From Actinomycetota bacterium (GTDB lineage: Bacteria > Actinomycetota > Thermoleophilia > Gaiellales > Gaiellaceae), in assembly GCA_947445525.1 (NCBI GenBank), contig CANFDS010000011.1:1-35717 (forward strand): 35,717 bases of DNA. Reading direction: 5' to 3'. Shown here piece by piece: positions 15,788 to 23,678 of this stretch. Each line of letters begins with the position of its first letter. Position 1 is the stretch's first letter. The notes beneath the pieces were generated by a model. The model worked only from the letters and a program-made list of their open reading frames with translations, had not been told where the DNA came from and made no database searches. The position numbers and the translations under genes were made by a program.

Positions 15788-16011
15788 TTCTCCACAACCG
15801 ACATGTCCCCTGTGGATAGCTCCACGAACTTCCCGCACCGTGCGGAGGTTCTGTCCACAGGTCGAGGCAGGGAATCTGGGGATACCGTCCGCCCATCCGT
15901 GGACAATCGGTCGAATCGATGTTCGCCCCTGCAGCCCATAGACCGCTTCGCTCCAGCTGTCGCACCCCGCGCACAACGGCGCGCGTGCCTGCCGCCCCTC
16001 CCCTGTCCACA
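15788..16011. promoter_or_regulatory. Cluster of five DnaA-box-like 9-mers upstream of dnaB
   Basis: Sites: TTCTCCACA (15788-15796, plus), CTATCCACA (15819-15811, minus), CTGTCCACA (15851-15859, plus), TTGTCCACG (15906-15898, minus) and CTGTCCACA (16003-16011, plus). Each has at most one or two differences from TTATCCACA/TTGTCCACA. They fill the 268-base gap before dnaB, suggesting DnaA control of dnaB, a DnaA-titrating site or an origin-like region. No AT-rich unwinding element is obvious. Confidence 0.55.
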
Positions 16012-16019
16012 CCCTCGGC

Positions 16020-17396
16020 TTGTCCGCTCGGAACGAGTTGAATCAGGTCGTGTCCCAGACAGTCGAAACGGTCGGCCAGCGCATCCCGCCCCAGAACGAG
16101 GAGGCCGAGGAGGCCGTCCTCGGGGCGATGCTCATCTCCAGCGAGGCGATCAGCGCCGTCAGCGAGCTCGTCGACAGCGGTGACTTCTACAAGCCGAGCC
16201 ACGGCCAGATCTACAAGACGGCGCTCGCCCTCTACGGGCAGGGGCAACCCGTCGACCCGATCACGATGGCCGACGCGCTCGAGAAGCAGGGGCTGCTGGA
16301 GCAGGTGGGCGGCCGGGTGCGCATCGCCGAGCTCTCCGCCCTCACGACCTCGACGGCGAACGCGGCTCACCACGCCCGGATCATCCGCGAGATGGCGGTG
16401 CTCCGCGGCCTGATCCGCATCGGCCTGCAGATGTCCGACCTCGGCTGGACGCGCCCCGGCGAGACCTCCGACCTCGTCGACCGCGCCGAGCAGATGGTGT
16501 TCGACCTCGCGCAGGGCCGCGTCACCCATGACTTCGACCACATCGAGGACCTGCTGCGCTCCACCTTCGAGCGCATCACCGCGCTGTACGAGGCCGGCGC
16601 CGACGTCACCGGCGTCCCCTCCGGGTTCCGCGACCTCGACCGGCTCACGTCGGGCTTCCAGCCCGGCAACCTGATCATCCTGGCGGCGCGCCCCTCGATG
16701 GGGAAGTCGGCGGTGGCGCTGTGCATGGCAGCGAACCTCGCAGTGCGCAACGACACCCCGGTCGGGCTGTTCACCCTGGAGATGTCGAAGTCCGAGGTGA
16801 CGCAGCGGCTGATGTGCAGCGAGGCCAAGGTCGAGTCGCAGCGGCTGCGCAACGGCAGCCTGCAGCAGGAGGACTGGTCGCGCCTGACGGCGGCCTGCGA
16901 CAAGCTCTCGAAGGCGCCGATCTACGTCGACGACACTGGCTCGATCACGATGATGGAGCTGCGCTCGAAGGCCCGCCGACTGAAGTCGCGCGAGCCCGGC
17001 CTCGGCCTGATCATCGTCGACTATCTGCAGCTGATGACCTCCGGCTCCAACCAGGAGAACCGCGTGCAGGAGGTGTCGCAGATCTCGCGCTCGCTGAAGA
17101 CGCTGGCCCGCGACCTCGAGGTGCCGATCATCGCCCTCTCGCAGCTCTCCCGCGCCGTCGAGCAGCGCCAGGACAAGCGGCCGATCCTCTCCGACCTGCG
17201 CGAGTCCGGCTCGATCGAACAGGACGCCGACCTCGTCGCGTTCATCTATCGCGACGAGTACTACACCAAGGAGGAGTCCGACCAGCAGGGCATCGCCGAG
17301 CTGATCGTCGCCAAGCACCGTAACGGCCCGACCGACACCGTGCGGCTCTCTTTCCTCAAGAAGTACGCGAAGTTCGCGGATCTGGCGGGTGGCTAG
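16020..17396 (+). CDS. dnaB: Replicative DNA helicase DnaB
   Basis: The hexameric 5'-3' helicase of the replication fork. Up to 458 residues: an N-terminal domain (PPQNEEAEEAVLGAMLIS, FYKPSHGQIYKTALALY), a linker helix, and a RecA-like motor with Walker A ARPSMGKSA, H1a-Walker B LIIVDYLQLM, and DLRESGSIEQDAD with its arginine-finger region and IVAKHRNGPTDTV near the end. No intein is visible. The first codon is unsure: TTG 16020 is the longest, with TTG 16038 and GTG 16050 as alternatives; homology begins at about QRIPPQNEEAEEAV. The nearest DnaA-like site ends 8 bases before the TTG. Confidence 0.95.
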   Translation: MSARNELNQVVSQTVETVGQRIPPQNEEAEEAVLGAMLISSEAISAVSELVDSGDFYKPSHGQIYKTALALYGQGQPVDPITMADALEKQGLLEQVGGRVRIAELSALTTSTANAAHHARIIREMAVLRGLIRIGLQMSDLGWTRPGETSDLVDRAEQMVFDLAQGRVTHDFDHIEDLLRSTFERITALYEAGADVTGVPSGFRDLDRLTSGFQPGNLIILAARPSMGKSAVALCMAANLAVRNDTPVGLFTLEMSKSEVTQRLMCSEAKVESQRLRNGSLQQEDWSRLTAACDKLSKAPIYVDDTGSITMMELRSKARRLKSREPGLGLIIVDYLQLMTSGSNQENRVQEVSQISRSLKTLARDLEVPIIALSQLSRAVEQRQDKRPILSDLRESGSIEQDADLVAFIYRDEYYTKEESDQQGIAELIVAKHRNGPTDTVRLSFLKKYAKFADLAGG

Positions 17397-17630
17397 GTGG
17401 CGGCTTCGATGGAGCGCACGCAGGTGATCAGGATCAGCGCCTCGGCGACCCGCTACGAGGGCTGGTGCTAGCGCTGCCTCGACCAGAGCGAGCCGCAGAG
17501 CATCGGCGTGCAGTGGCTGCTGCGGGTCGAGGGCGAGCTGCCGCTGGCGGCCGACGGGGGCCTGGCGAGCTGCCGCCGTGGCCATCGCATCGCCATCCGC
17601 CGCAACGGCCGGCTGACTAGCGCCGCCTGA
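17397..17630 (+). pseudogene. Small zinc-ribbon-like gene broken by in-frame TAG
   Basis: A frame beginning with GTG right after the dnaB stop (or ATG 17409) runs 77 codons to TGA 17628, with one TAG at 17469-17471. From the ATG it reads MERTQVIRISASATRYEGWC, then the TAG, then RCLDQSEPQSIGVQWLLRVE, GELPLAADGG, and SCRRGHRIAIRRNGRL. The TAG falls inside a C-x-x-C, and a C-x-x-x-H follows, so a zinc ribbon is inferred. TAG is one base from Trp, Gln, Lys or Glu codons. It is too broken to appear as one open frame, but composition is coding-like on both sides. It could be decayed, mis-sequenced or read through. Confidence 0.5.
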
Positions 17631-17663
17631 CGGGCAGGCGGCTCCCTCCCCCGACCTTTCCGG

Positions 17664-17669
17664 CACACT
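17664..17669 (+). promoter_or_regulatory. -10-like box CACACT of purA
   Basis: CACACT lies 7 bases before the ATG at 17677, the same geometry as the TANNNT boxes but with C at the first position. Confidence 0.35.
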
Positions 17670-17676
17670 GTGGGGC

Positions 17677-18975
17677 ATGCCAACAACCGTCGTCGTCGGC
17701 GCGCAGTGGGGCGATGAGGGCAAGGGGAAGATCGTCGATCTCCTCGCCCAGCACGTCGACATCGTGTGCCGTTACCAGGGAGGCCCCAACGCGGGCCACA
17801 CGATCATCGCCGAGGGTGAGACCTTCAAGTTCCGGCACATGCCGTCGGGGATCCTCTGGGGCAAGGTCTGCGTGATCGGCAACGGCTGCGTCGTCGACCC
17901 GAAGACGCTGATCGAGGAGCTCGACGACCTCGAGTCGAAGGGCATCTCGACCGAGAGCGTCCGCATCTCGACGAACGCCCACGTGATCATGCCGTGGCAC
18001 GTCGCCCTCGACGGCGCCAGCGAGCATCGCCTCGGCAAGCTGCAGATCGGCACCACGCGGCGCGGCATCGGCCCCTGCTACTCCGACAAGATGGCGCGTC
18101 TGGGCATCCGCATCCAGGACCTTTTCGACGACAAGATCCTGCGCCAGAAGATCGAGGTCGCGCTCGCCGAGAAGAACCTCTGGCTGGAGCGCATCTACGA
18201 TCACGCGCCGCTCGACCTGGACGAGATCGCCGACAGCTACGAGGAGTACGCGGTGCGGCTCCGCCCCTACATCGCGGACACGTCCCTGCTAGTCGACAAC
18301 GCCATCAAGGAGGGCAAGGCCATCCTGATGGAGGGCGCCCAGGGCACGCTGCTCGATGTCGACCACGGCACCTACCCATTCGTCACCTCGTCGAACCCGG
18401 TCGCGGCGAACGCGGCCACCGGCAACGGTATCGGGCCGAACCGCATCGACGCGGTCATGGGCGTCGCCAAGGCGTACGTCACGCGGGTCGGCGAGGGGCC
18501 GTTCCCGAGCGAGATCCAGGGCCCCGACCAGGACCGGATGCGCGAGCTCGGCGGTGAGTACGGGACGGTCACCGGCCGCTCGCGGCGCTGCGGCTGGCTC
18601 GACCTGGTCGCGCTGCGCTACGCCGTGCGCGTCAACGGCATCACCACGCTCGCGCTGACCAAGCTCGACGTGCTGTCGGCCTTTGCCGAGATCCCGGTGT
18701 GCACGCACTACCGGCTGCAGGACGGCACGATCACGCGCGACTTCCCGGCGATGCAGGGCGACTTCCACCATGCGGCGCCGGTGTTCGAGACGCTGCCGGG
18801 CTGGCTCGCGCCGCTGCAGGGCGCCGCCGTCCTGGGCGAGCTGCCCGACGCGGCCCGGCGCTATGTCGAGTTCGTCGAGCGCGAGCTCGAGGTCGAGGTC
18901 GTGCTGATCGGGACGGGTGCCGAGCGCGAGCGCGTGCTCGCCACGCGTGCCCCCGAAGCTCTCACCCGGCCGTAG
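17677..18975 (+). CDS. purA: Adenylosuccinate synthetase
   Basis: Joins IMP and aspartate with GTP to make adenylosuccinate, the first step from IMP to AMP. 432 residues, normal length. Motifs: the P-loop-like VVVGAQWGDEGKGKIVDLL at the N-terminus, YQGGPNAGHTI near residue 31, TRRGIGPCYSDKMAR near residue 128, ILMEGAQGTLLDVDHGTYPF near residue 217 and TVTGRSRRCGWLDLVALRYA near residue 300. The LOG-family gene follows 11 bases later. Confidence 0.98.
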   Translation: MPTTVVVGAQWGDEGKGKIVDLLAQHVDIVCRYQGGPNAGHTIIAEGETFKFRHMPSGILWGKVCVIGNGCVVDPKTLIEELDDLESKGISTESVRISTNAHVIMPWHVALDGASEHRLGKLQIGTTRRGIGPCYSDKMARLGIRIQDLFDDKILRQKIEVALAEKNLWLERIYDHAPLDLDEIADSYEEYAVRLRPYIADTSLLVDNAIKEGKAILMEGAQGTLLDVDHGTYPFVTSSNPVAANAATGNGIGPNRIDAVMGVAKAYVTRVGEGPFPSEIQGPDQDRMRELGGEYGTVTGRSRRCGWLDLVALRYAVRVNGITTLALTKLDVLSAFAEIPVCTHYRLQDGTITRDFPAMQGDFHHAAPVFETLPGWLAPLQGAAVLGELPDAARRYVEFVERELEVEVVLIGTGAERERVLATRAPEALTRP

Positions 18976-18986
18976 GGACGCGCGCA

Positions 18987-19577
18987 GTGAGCGCCAGCCC
19001 GCTGGGCCGGGTCTCCGTCTTCTGCGGCGCCAGCGTCGGTGACCGGCCCGAGTACGCTGAGGCAGCGCGCGCGTTCGGCGCGCTGCTCGCGGCACGCGGC
19101 ATCGGCCTCGTCACCGGGGGCGGCTCGGTGGGGCTGATGGGCGTCATCGCCGACGCGGTGCTCGACGCCGGCGGCGAGGCGCTCGGCGTGATCCCGCGGC
19201 GGCTCGTCGACCGGGAGCTCGGCCATCACGGCATGACGGCCCTCTACGTCGTCGACTCGATGCACGAGCGCAAGGCTCTGATGCACGAGCTGTCGGACGC
19301 CTTCGTGGCGCTGCCGGGCGGCTACGGCACCCTGGACGAGCTGTTCGAGGCGCTCACCTGGCGCCAGCTCGGCATCCACGGGAAGCCGGTGGGCGTGCTC
19401 GACAGCGAGGGGTACTTCCAGCCGCTGCTGGCGCTGATCGACGGTCTCGTCGCGGGCGGCTTCCTGCACGAGACGAACCGCGGCGAGCTGCTCGTCGCGG
19501 CCGAGCCGGTAGCGCTGCTCGACCTGCTCGAGGCGGCACCGGCCGGCAAGCCTGTGCCCGGCGCGCCGCTGCCGTAG
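18987..19577 (+). CDS. LOG family protein (TIGR00730 Rossmann fold)
   Basis: A 196-residue nucleotide phosphoribohydrolase of the LOG family, which in plants and some bacteria releases free cytokinins from their nucleotides and elsewhere hydrolyses AMP-type nucleotides. Signatures: RVSVFCGASVG, LVTGGGSVGLMGVIADAVL, DSMHERKALMHELSDAFVAL and the family motif PGGYGTLDELFEALTW. The GTG start lies 11 bases after purA, so co-transcription is likely, and the nucleotide substrate would fit the purine context. It ends 9 bases before the convergent mobA stop. Confidence 0.92.
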   Translation: MSASPLGRVSVFCGASVGDRPEYAEAARAFGALLAARGIGLVTGGGSVGLMGVIADAVLDAGGEALGVIPRRLVDRELGHHGMTALYVVDSMHERKALMHELSDAFVALPGGYGTLDELFEALTWRQLGIHGKPVGVLDSEGYFQPLLALIDGLVAGGFLHETNRGELLVAAEPVALLDLLEAAPAGKPVPGAPLP

Positions 19578-19586
19578 CCGTAGCCG

Positions 19587-20225
19587 CTACGGGCGCGGGG
19601 TCTCCGCGGTGCGCGGCGGCTCCACGGCGTCCCGAAGCCGCGCGGCGCGCAGCCGCTCGAGGTCGGCGGGCACGTCGGCATCGGCCAGCCGCTCCTCGTC
19701 GACCGCCACGACAGCGACGGGCAGGCCCTCGAGCGCCCGCCACAGCGACAGCTCGCCCGCTGCGAGGGCACGCTCGAGCACGGGCAGCACCACCGAGCGG
19801 CGGTACGCGCCCGGCAGCGGGCCCGATGGCGGACGCGCGCCGGCGCTCCCGGCACACGCCGCCGCGAGCCGGAGCAGCAGCGCAGCGTCGACGAGCGGGC
19901 AGTCCACCGGCAGGATCACGCACAGGTCGTGGCGCGCGGCCCGCAGCCCGGCGACGACCCCGACGATCGGCGCCCGCAACGGCGCTGCGTCCTCGACCAG
20001 CGGAAACGGCAGCGGCAGCCCGTCGGCGGCCTTGCCGACCACGAGCACCTCGTCGCAGGCCGCCGCCAGGGTACGCCGGCCGCGGTCGGCGAGCGTCTCG
20101 CCCGGGCTGCCGCCGCCATCGCGCTCGCCGGCCCGGCCGAGCTGCGCCAGCGCCTTCGGGCTGCCGAAACGGCTGCTCGCGCCACCGACGAGCAGGATGC
20201 CGGTGAGCGCCTCGCCGCCGCTCAC
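19587..20225 (-). CDS. mobA: Molybdenum cofactor guanylyltransferase
   Basis: Transfers GMP from GTP to molybdopterin to make the guanine-dinucleotide cofactor used by formate dehydrogenases. 212 residues. Motifs: GILLVGGASSRFGSPKAL at the N-terminus (nucleotide and Mg binding), ILPVDCPLVDAALLLRL in the middle (the VDCP metal-site position), and a weakly conserved C-terminal part. Its GTG start overlaps the fdhD stop by 4 bases (GTGA). It is the last gene of SDR-fdhD-mobA. Confidence 0.9.
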   Translation of the reverse strand: MSGGEALTGILLVGGASSRFGSPKALAQLGRAGERDGGGSPGETLADRGRRTLAAACDEVLVVGKAADGLPLPFPLVEDAAPLRAPIVGVVAGLRAARHDLCVILPVDCPLVDAALLLRLAAACAGSAGARPPSGPLPGAYRRSVVLPVLERALAAGELSLWRALEGLPVAVVAVDEERLADADVPADLERLRAARLRDAVEPPRTAETPRP

Positions 20226-21022
20226 TCCGTGACCCGCCACGCGGCCGAGTAAACCGTCGTGCGCCCGCCGCCGGTGAAGCCGCACAGGGTGACGCCACGG
20301 TCGCGCGCCAGCTCGACGGCGAGCCCCGACGGCGCGCCCACGGCGACGAGCAGCGGGCACCCCGCCACCGCGGCCTTCTGCACCAGCTCGAACGAGAGCC
20401 GGCCGCTCACGCACAGCAGCGAGCCGGCGAGCGGCAGCAGCCCCTGGCCGAACGCCCAGCCGACGATCTTGTCGAGCGCGTTGTGGCGCCCGACGTCCTC
20501 GCGCACGCACAGCAGGCGGCCGTCGGGCGCGAAGAGCCCCGTCGCGTGCAGCCCGCCGGTGGCGGCGAACCCGGGCTGGGCCTCGCGCAGCAGCCCGGGC
20601 AGCGAGGCGACCAGCGCAGCGCTCACGCGCAGGTCGCTCGTGACAGGCGGCGCGTGCACGGCGACCGCCTCGAGCGCCCCCTTCCCGCACACTCCGCACG
20701 ACGACGACGTGTAGAAGCTCCGCTGCAACCGTGCCGCGTCGAAGCCGGCCGCGGCCACCTCGACGGTGTTCGCGGCGAGGTCGGCGGGCGGCGCGGCGCT
20801 CGTCGGCGCGAGCCCCTCGGAGAGGCAGAAGCCGAGCGCAAGCTCCTCGTCGTGGCCGGGCGTGCGCATCGTCACGGCCACCGCGACGCCGTTGATGCGG
20901 ATCTCGAGCGGCTCCTCGGCCGCGACCAGGTCGCGCTCCTCGCGGCCCCCGGGCAGCCGGACGACGTCGACCGGGACGGCGCTATAGGCCGGCGGCTGCG
21001 GCCGGGCCGCCGCCCCGCTCAC
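20222..21022 (-). CDS. fdhD: Formate dehydrogenase accessory sulfurtransferase FdhD
   Basis: FdhD passes sulfur from a cysteine desulfurase to the molybdenum cofactor, making active formate dehydrogenase. 266 residues. The persulfide loop is SSCGVCGK near residue 117, with two Cys as in the family. RTPGHDEELALGFCLSEGL lies upstream and REDVGRHNALDKIVGWA and VSGRLSFELVQKAAVAG downstream, all typical. Start GTG 21022 overlaps the SDR stop by 4 bases. Formate dehydrogenase itself, frequently a selenoprotein, is outside the window, but selB and selC are inside. Confidence 0.95.
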   Translation of the reverse strand: MSGAAARPQPPAYSAVPVDVVRLPGGREERDLVAAEEPLEIRINGVAVAVTMRTPGHDEELALGFCLSEGLAPTSAAPPADLAANTVEVAAAGFDAARLQRSFYTSSSCGVCGKGALEAVAVHAPPVTSDLRVSAALVASLPGLLREAQPGFAATGGLHATGLFAPDGRLLCVREDVGRHNALDKIVGWAFGQGLLPLAGSLLCVSGRLSFELVQKAAVAGCPLLVAVGAPSGLAVELARDRGVTLCGFTGGGRTTVYSAAWRVTE

Positions 21023-21777
21023 CGGACGATGTAGCCCGCGTCGACCACCAGCTCGGTGCCCGTCACATACGTCGAGAGATCGCTGACGAGATAGAGGACG
21101 GCCTTCGCCACCTCCAGCGGATCGGCGATGTAGCCCAGCGGGATCCGCTCGACGATCGCCGCAGCGGCCGCCGGATCGGCGTAGAGATCCTTCGTCATGT
21201 CGGTGTGGATGATCCCGGGCGCGACTGCGTTGACGCGGATCCGATGCGGTGCGAGCGCGAGCGCGGCTGCCCGCGTCAGGCCAAGCAGCCCGGCCTTCGA
21301 CGAGCAGTAGGCGGCGTAGTCGTCGAACCCGATCGACGCTGCAATCGAGGTGATGTTGACGATCGCACCGCCGTCGCCCTGCTTGATCAGCTCGGGCACG
21401 ACGGCGTCGATGCAGCGCAGCGGCCCCGTCAGATTGACGGCCAGGGTCTTCTCCCACAGCCGCATGTCCAGGCCGGGCAGCGGCGTGTCGAAGAGGACGC
21501 CGGCGTTGTTGACGAGGATGTCGATGCGGCCGAACACGTCGACCGCCTGCGCGACCGCCGCCTCGATGTCGGTTGAGTGACACACGTCGACGCGGGCGCC
21601 GAAGGTGCGGGCGCCGGTGGCGTCGGTGATGCGGGCAGCCTCGTCGACCGCGCCGTGCCCATCGATGTCGACCAGTGCCACTCCCGCGCCCTCAGCGGCC
21701 AGCAGGCGCGCGATCGCGGCGCCGTTGCCGCGGGCGGCGCCGGTGACGAGCGCGCTCATTCCGTCGAGCATTCCCAT
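21019..21777 (-). CDS. SDR family oxidoreductase
   Basis: A classical short-chain dehydrogenase of 252 residues. NAD(P)-binding TGAARGNG (Rossmann glycine motif) at residue 12, LVDIDG after beta-2 (Asp favours NAD), NNAGV near residue 90, catalytic Ser in NITSIAAS, YxxxK as YCSSK, and a C-terminal TGTELVVDAG. The substrate is unknown. The ATG has a strong AAGGAGG Shine-Dalgarno on the minus strand (complement of 21785-21791). It heads the SDR-fdhD-mobA operon, preceded by a 29-codon frame. Confidence 0.93.
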   Translation of the reverse strand: MGMLDGMSALVTGAARGNGAAIARLLAAEGAGVALVDIDGHGAVDEAARITDATGARTFGARVDVCHSTDIEAAVAQAVDVFGRIDILVNNAGVLFDTPLPGLDMRLWEKTLAVNLTGPLRCIDAVVPELIKQGDGGAIVNITSIAASIGFDDYAAYCSSKAGLLGLTRAAALALAPHRIRVNAVAPGIIHTDMTKDLYADPAAAAAIVERIPLGYIADPLEVAKAVLYLVSDLSTYVTGTELVVDAGYIVR

Positions 21778-21792
21778 GGTGAAGCCTCCTTG

Positions 21793-21882
21793 CTAGGTGG
21801 CGCCGGCCACCGTGACGGCGGCGACGACGAGGAGATCGGCGATCGGGTCGAGCCAGGGCCTGCGCGGAGCGGAGAGGGCCAT
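21793..21882 (-). CDS. 29-codon leaderless hydrophobic leader ORF
   Basis: ATG 21882 to TAG 21793: the peptide starts MALSAPRRPWLDPIADLLVV and ends AAVTVAGAT. TACGAT on the minus strand (21894-21889) ends 6 bases before its ATG, giving a leaderless message, and the SDR ribosome-binding site begins within a few bases of its stop. It may be a leader peptide coupling translation to the SDR gene, or a small membrane peptide. Not a known family. Confidence 0.4.
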   Translation of the reverse strand: MALSAPRRPWLDPIADLLVVAAVTVAGAT

Positions 21883-21888
21883 GGGGCG

Positions 21889-21894
21889 ATCGTA
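21889..21894 (-). promoter_or_regulatory. -10 box TACGAT of the SDR-fdhD-mobA operon
   Basis: Minus-strand TACGAT, 6 bases before the ATG of the 29-codon frame at 21882. Confidence 0.4.
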
Positions 21895-21922
21895 GACCAG
21901 ATGCCGGCACGGATCGCGGAGA

Positions 21923-21928
21923 TAGACT
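21923..21928 (+). promoter_or_regulatory. -10 box TAGACT of purD
   Basis: TAGACT, 7 bases before the GTG at 21936; divergent from the SDR operon box only 28 bases away. Confidence 0.5.
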
Positions 21929-21935
21929 CGCCACC

Positions 21936-23168
21936 GTGAAAGTCCTCATCGTCGGCTCGGGCGGGCGCGAGCACGCGCTTGCGTGGCGGCTCGCGCGCTC
22001 CGGCCCGCACGTCGAGATCCACGCCGCCCCCGGCAACCCCGGGATCGCCGGCAGCGGCCACTGCCATCCGGTGCGCGCCGATGACCTCGAAGGCCTGCTC
22101 GACCTTGCCCGGCAGCTGCGCGCCGACCTCGTCGTCGTCGGGCCGGAAGCGCCGCTGGTGGCCGGCCTGGCCGACGTGCTGCGCCACGCCGGCATCCCGG
22201 TGTTCGGGCCGTCCGGCGCCGCCGCCCAGCTCGAGGGCTCGAAGTCCTTCGCGAAAGACGTGCTGCTGGCAGCCGGCGTGCCGACCGCGCGGGCGCTGCT
22301 AACGCCGAAGGCGCCGTGCGTGATCAAGGCCGACGGGCTCGCGGCCGGCAAGGGCGTCTTCGTCTGCCTCACCGAGCAGGAGCTCACGGCCGGGCTGCGC
22401 GGCGTTGCGGCATTCCCCGGCGAGATCGTCGTCGAGGAGCTGCTCGTCGGCTCGGAGGTCTCGCTCTTCGCCCTCTGCGACGGCGCCCGCGCGATCCCAC
22501 TCACGCCGGCCCAGGACTTCAAGCGCGCCTATAACGGCGACAGCGGCCCGAACACCGGCGGCATGGGTGCGTACTCGCCCGTCCCGGGCATCGGCCGTCG
22601 CGAGGTCGAGGAGCTCGTCGACCTCGTGCACCGGCCCGTGCTGGAGGAGATGGCGCGGCGCGGCACCCCGTTCGTCGGCCTGCTCTACGCCGGGCTGATG
22701 CTGACCGCGGACGGCCCTCGCGTGCTCGAGTTCAACACGCGCTTCGGCGACCCCGAGACGCAGGTCGTGCTGCCCCTGCTGGAAGGCGACCTGCTGGGCG
22801 CGCTGGCCGCGGCGGCTGCCGGCGACCTGGCCGGTGCCGACCTGGGCGTCAGCACGCAGGCGGCCGTCACGGTCGTCGTCGCCGGCGGCGACTACCCGGC
22901 GCACAGCGACACAGGCTCCGAGATCACCGGGATCCCCGAGGCGGAGGCAGCAGGCGCCCTCGTCTTCCACGCGGGCACCGCCCTCCGCGGCGGCCGGCTC
23001 GTCACCAGCGGCGGCCGCATCCTCAACGTGACCGGCGTCGGCGACGACCTCGCCGCCGCGCGCGCCCGGGCCTACGCCGGCGTCGAGCGGATCGCGTTCG
23101 CCGGCGCACGCCACCGCACCGATATCGCCCTCACAGCAGCGACCAAGGAGAGCACACCCCGTGGCTGA
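21936..23168 (+). CDS. purD: Phosphoribosylamine-glycine ligase
   Basis: PurD (GARS) joins phosphoribosylamine and glycine with ATP, step 2 of de novo purine synthesis. 410 residues. It starts [20 protein letters not shown], followed by [15 protein letters not shown], the ATP-grasp region [15 protein letters not shown], and the signature [19 protein letters not shown] near residue 270, all hallmarks. Leaderless by the TAGACT box; the GTG is the start. The end overlaps purE by 8 bases. Confidence 0.98.
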   Translation: MKVLIVGSGGREHALAWRLARSGPHVEIHAAPGNPGIAGSGHCHPVRADDLEGLLDLARQLRADLVVVGPEAPLVAGLADVLRHAGIPVFGPSGAAAQLEGSKSFAKDVLLAAGVPTARALLTPKAPCVIKADGLAAGKGVFVCLTEQELTAGLRGVAAFPGEIVVEELLVGSEVSLFALCDGARAIPLTPAQDFKRAYNGDSGPNTGGMGAYSPVPGIGRREVEELVDLVHRPVLEEMARRGTPFVGLLYAGLMLTADGPRVLEFNTRFGDPETQVVLPLLEGDLLGALAAAAAGDLAGADLGVSTQAAVTVVVAGGDYPAHSDTGSEITGIPEAEAAGALVFHAGTALRGGRLVTSGGRILNVTGVGDDLAAARARAYAGVERIAFAGARHRTDIALTAATKESTPRG

Positions 23169-23577
23169 CCAGCCCCTTGTCGGCATCCTCGTCGGGTCGG
23201 AGTCCGACCGCGAGCGGATGCAGGCCGCAATGGACGACCTGACGGCGCGCGGCATCGCGCACGAGTTCGAGGTGCGCTCGGCGCACCGTGACCCCGACGC
23301 CGTCGCCGAGTACGCGAAGGGCGCCGCCGGGCGCGGGCTGAAGGTGCTGATCTGCGGCGCCGGGCTGGCGGCAGCGTTGCCGGGGGTCGTCGCGGCACAC
23401 ACGGCGCTGCCGGTGATCGGCGTGCCGCTGCGCTCGTCCAAGTCGATCCTGGACGGCCTGGACGCGCTGCTCTCGATCGTGCAGATGCCGCCCGGGGTGC
23501 CGGTTGCGACGGTCGGCGTCGACAATGCGAAGAACGCCGCCGTGCTCGCCGCGCGGATCCTGGCGCTGCTCGACTAG
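23161..23577 (+). CDS. purE: N5-carboxyaminoimidazole ribonucleotide mutase
   Basis: PurE class I converts N5-CAIR to CAIR. 138 residues, short but complete. [33 protein letters not shown], the conserved [20 protein letters not shown] and IGVPLRS segments are all present; GSxSD and SAHR hold phosphate and substrate contacts. The GTG start overlaps purD and has AAGGAG 10 bases upstream. PurK, the usual partner, is not in this window. Confidence 0.95.
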   Translation: MADQPLVGILVGSESDRERMQAAMDDLTARGIAHEFEVRSAHRDPDAVAEYAKGAAGRGLKVLICGAGLAAALPGVVAAHTALPVIGVPLRSSKSILDGLDALLSIVQMPPGVPVATVGVDNAKNAAVLAARILALLD

Positions 23578-23596
23578 AGACAGGGGGGCACGGTAG

Positions 23597-23626
23597 CGCC
23601 CGGGCCGGGCCACCACTCCCCGGGCG
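23597..23626 (+). terminator. Hairpin after purE
   Basis: CGCCCGGG (23597-23604) pairs with CCCGGGCG (23619-23626) around a 14-base loop; no T-run follows. It may end purD-purE transcription before the purB promoter. Confidence 0.4.
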
Positions 23627-23665
23627 GCGCCGCGGCTCCCACGGCCTGCCCTCCACCCCGCCCTC

Positions 23666-23671
23666 TAGAAT
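23666..23671 (+). promoter_or_regulatory. -10 box TAGAAT of purB
   Basis: TAGAAT, 7 bases before the GTG at 23679; the strongest -10 match to TATAAT in this region. Confidence 0.55.
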
Positions 23672-23678
23672 CAGCGTA

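Noticed and set aside
15651-17762. 703-codon minus-strand frame across dnaB
   Set aside because: Antisense shadow of dnaB, without recognisable domains.
21793-21882. Mycofactocin-type precursor peptide near the SDR gene
   Set aside because: The C-terminus lacks the required Val-Tyr end, and no radical SAM partner is present.
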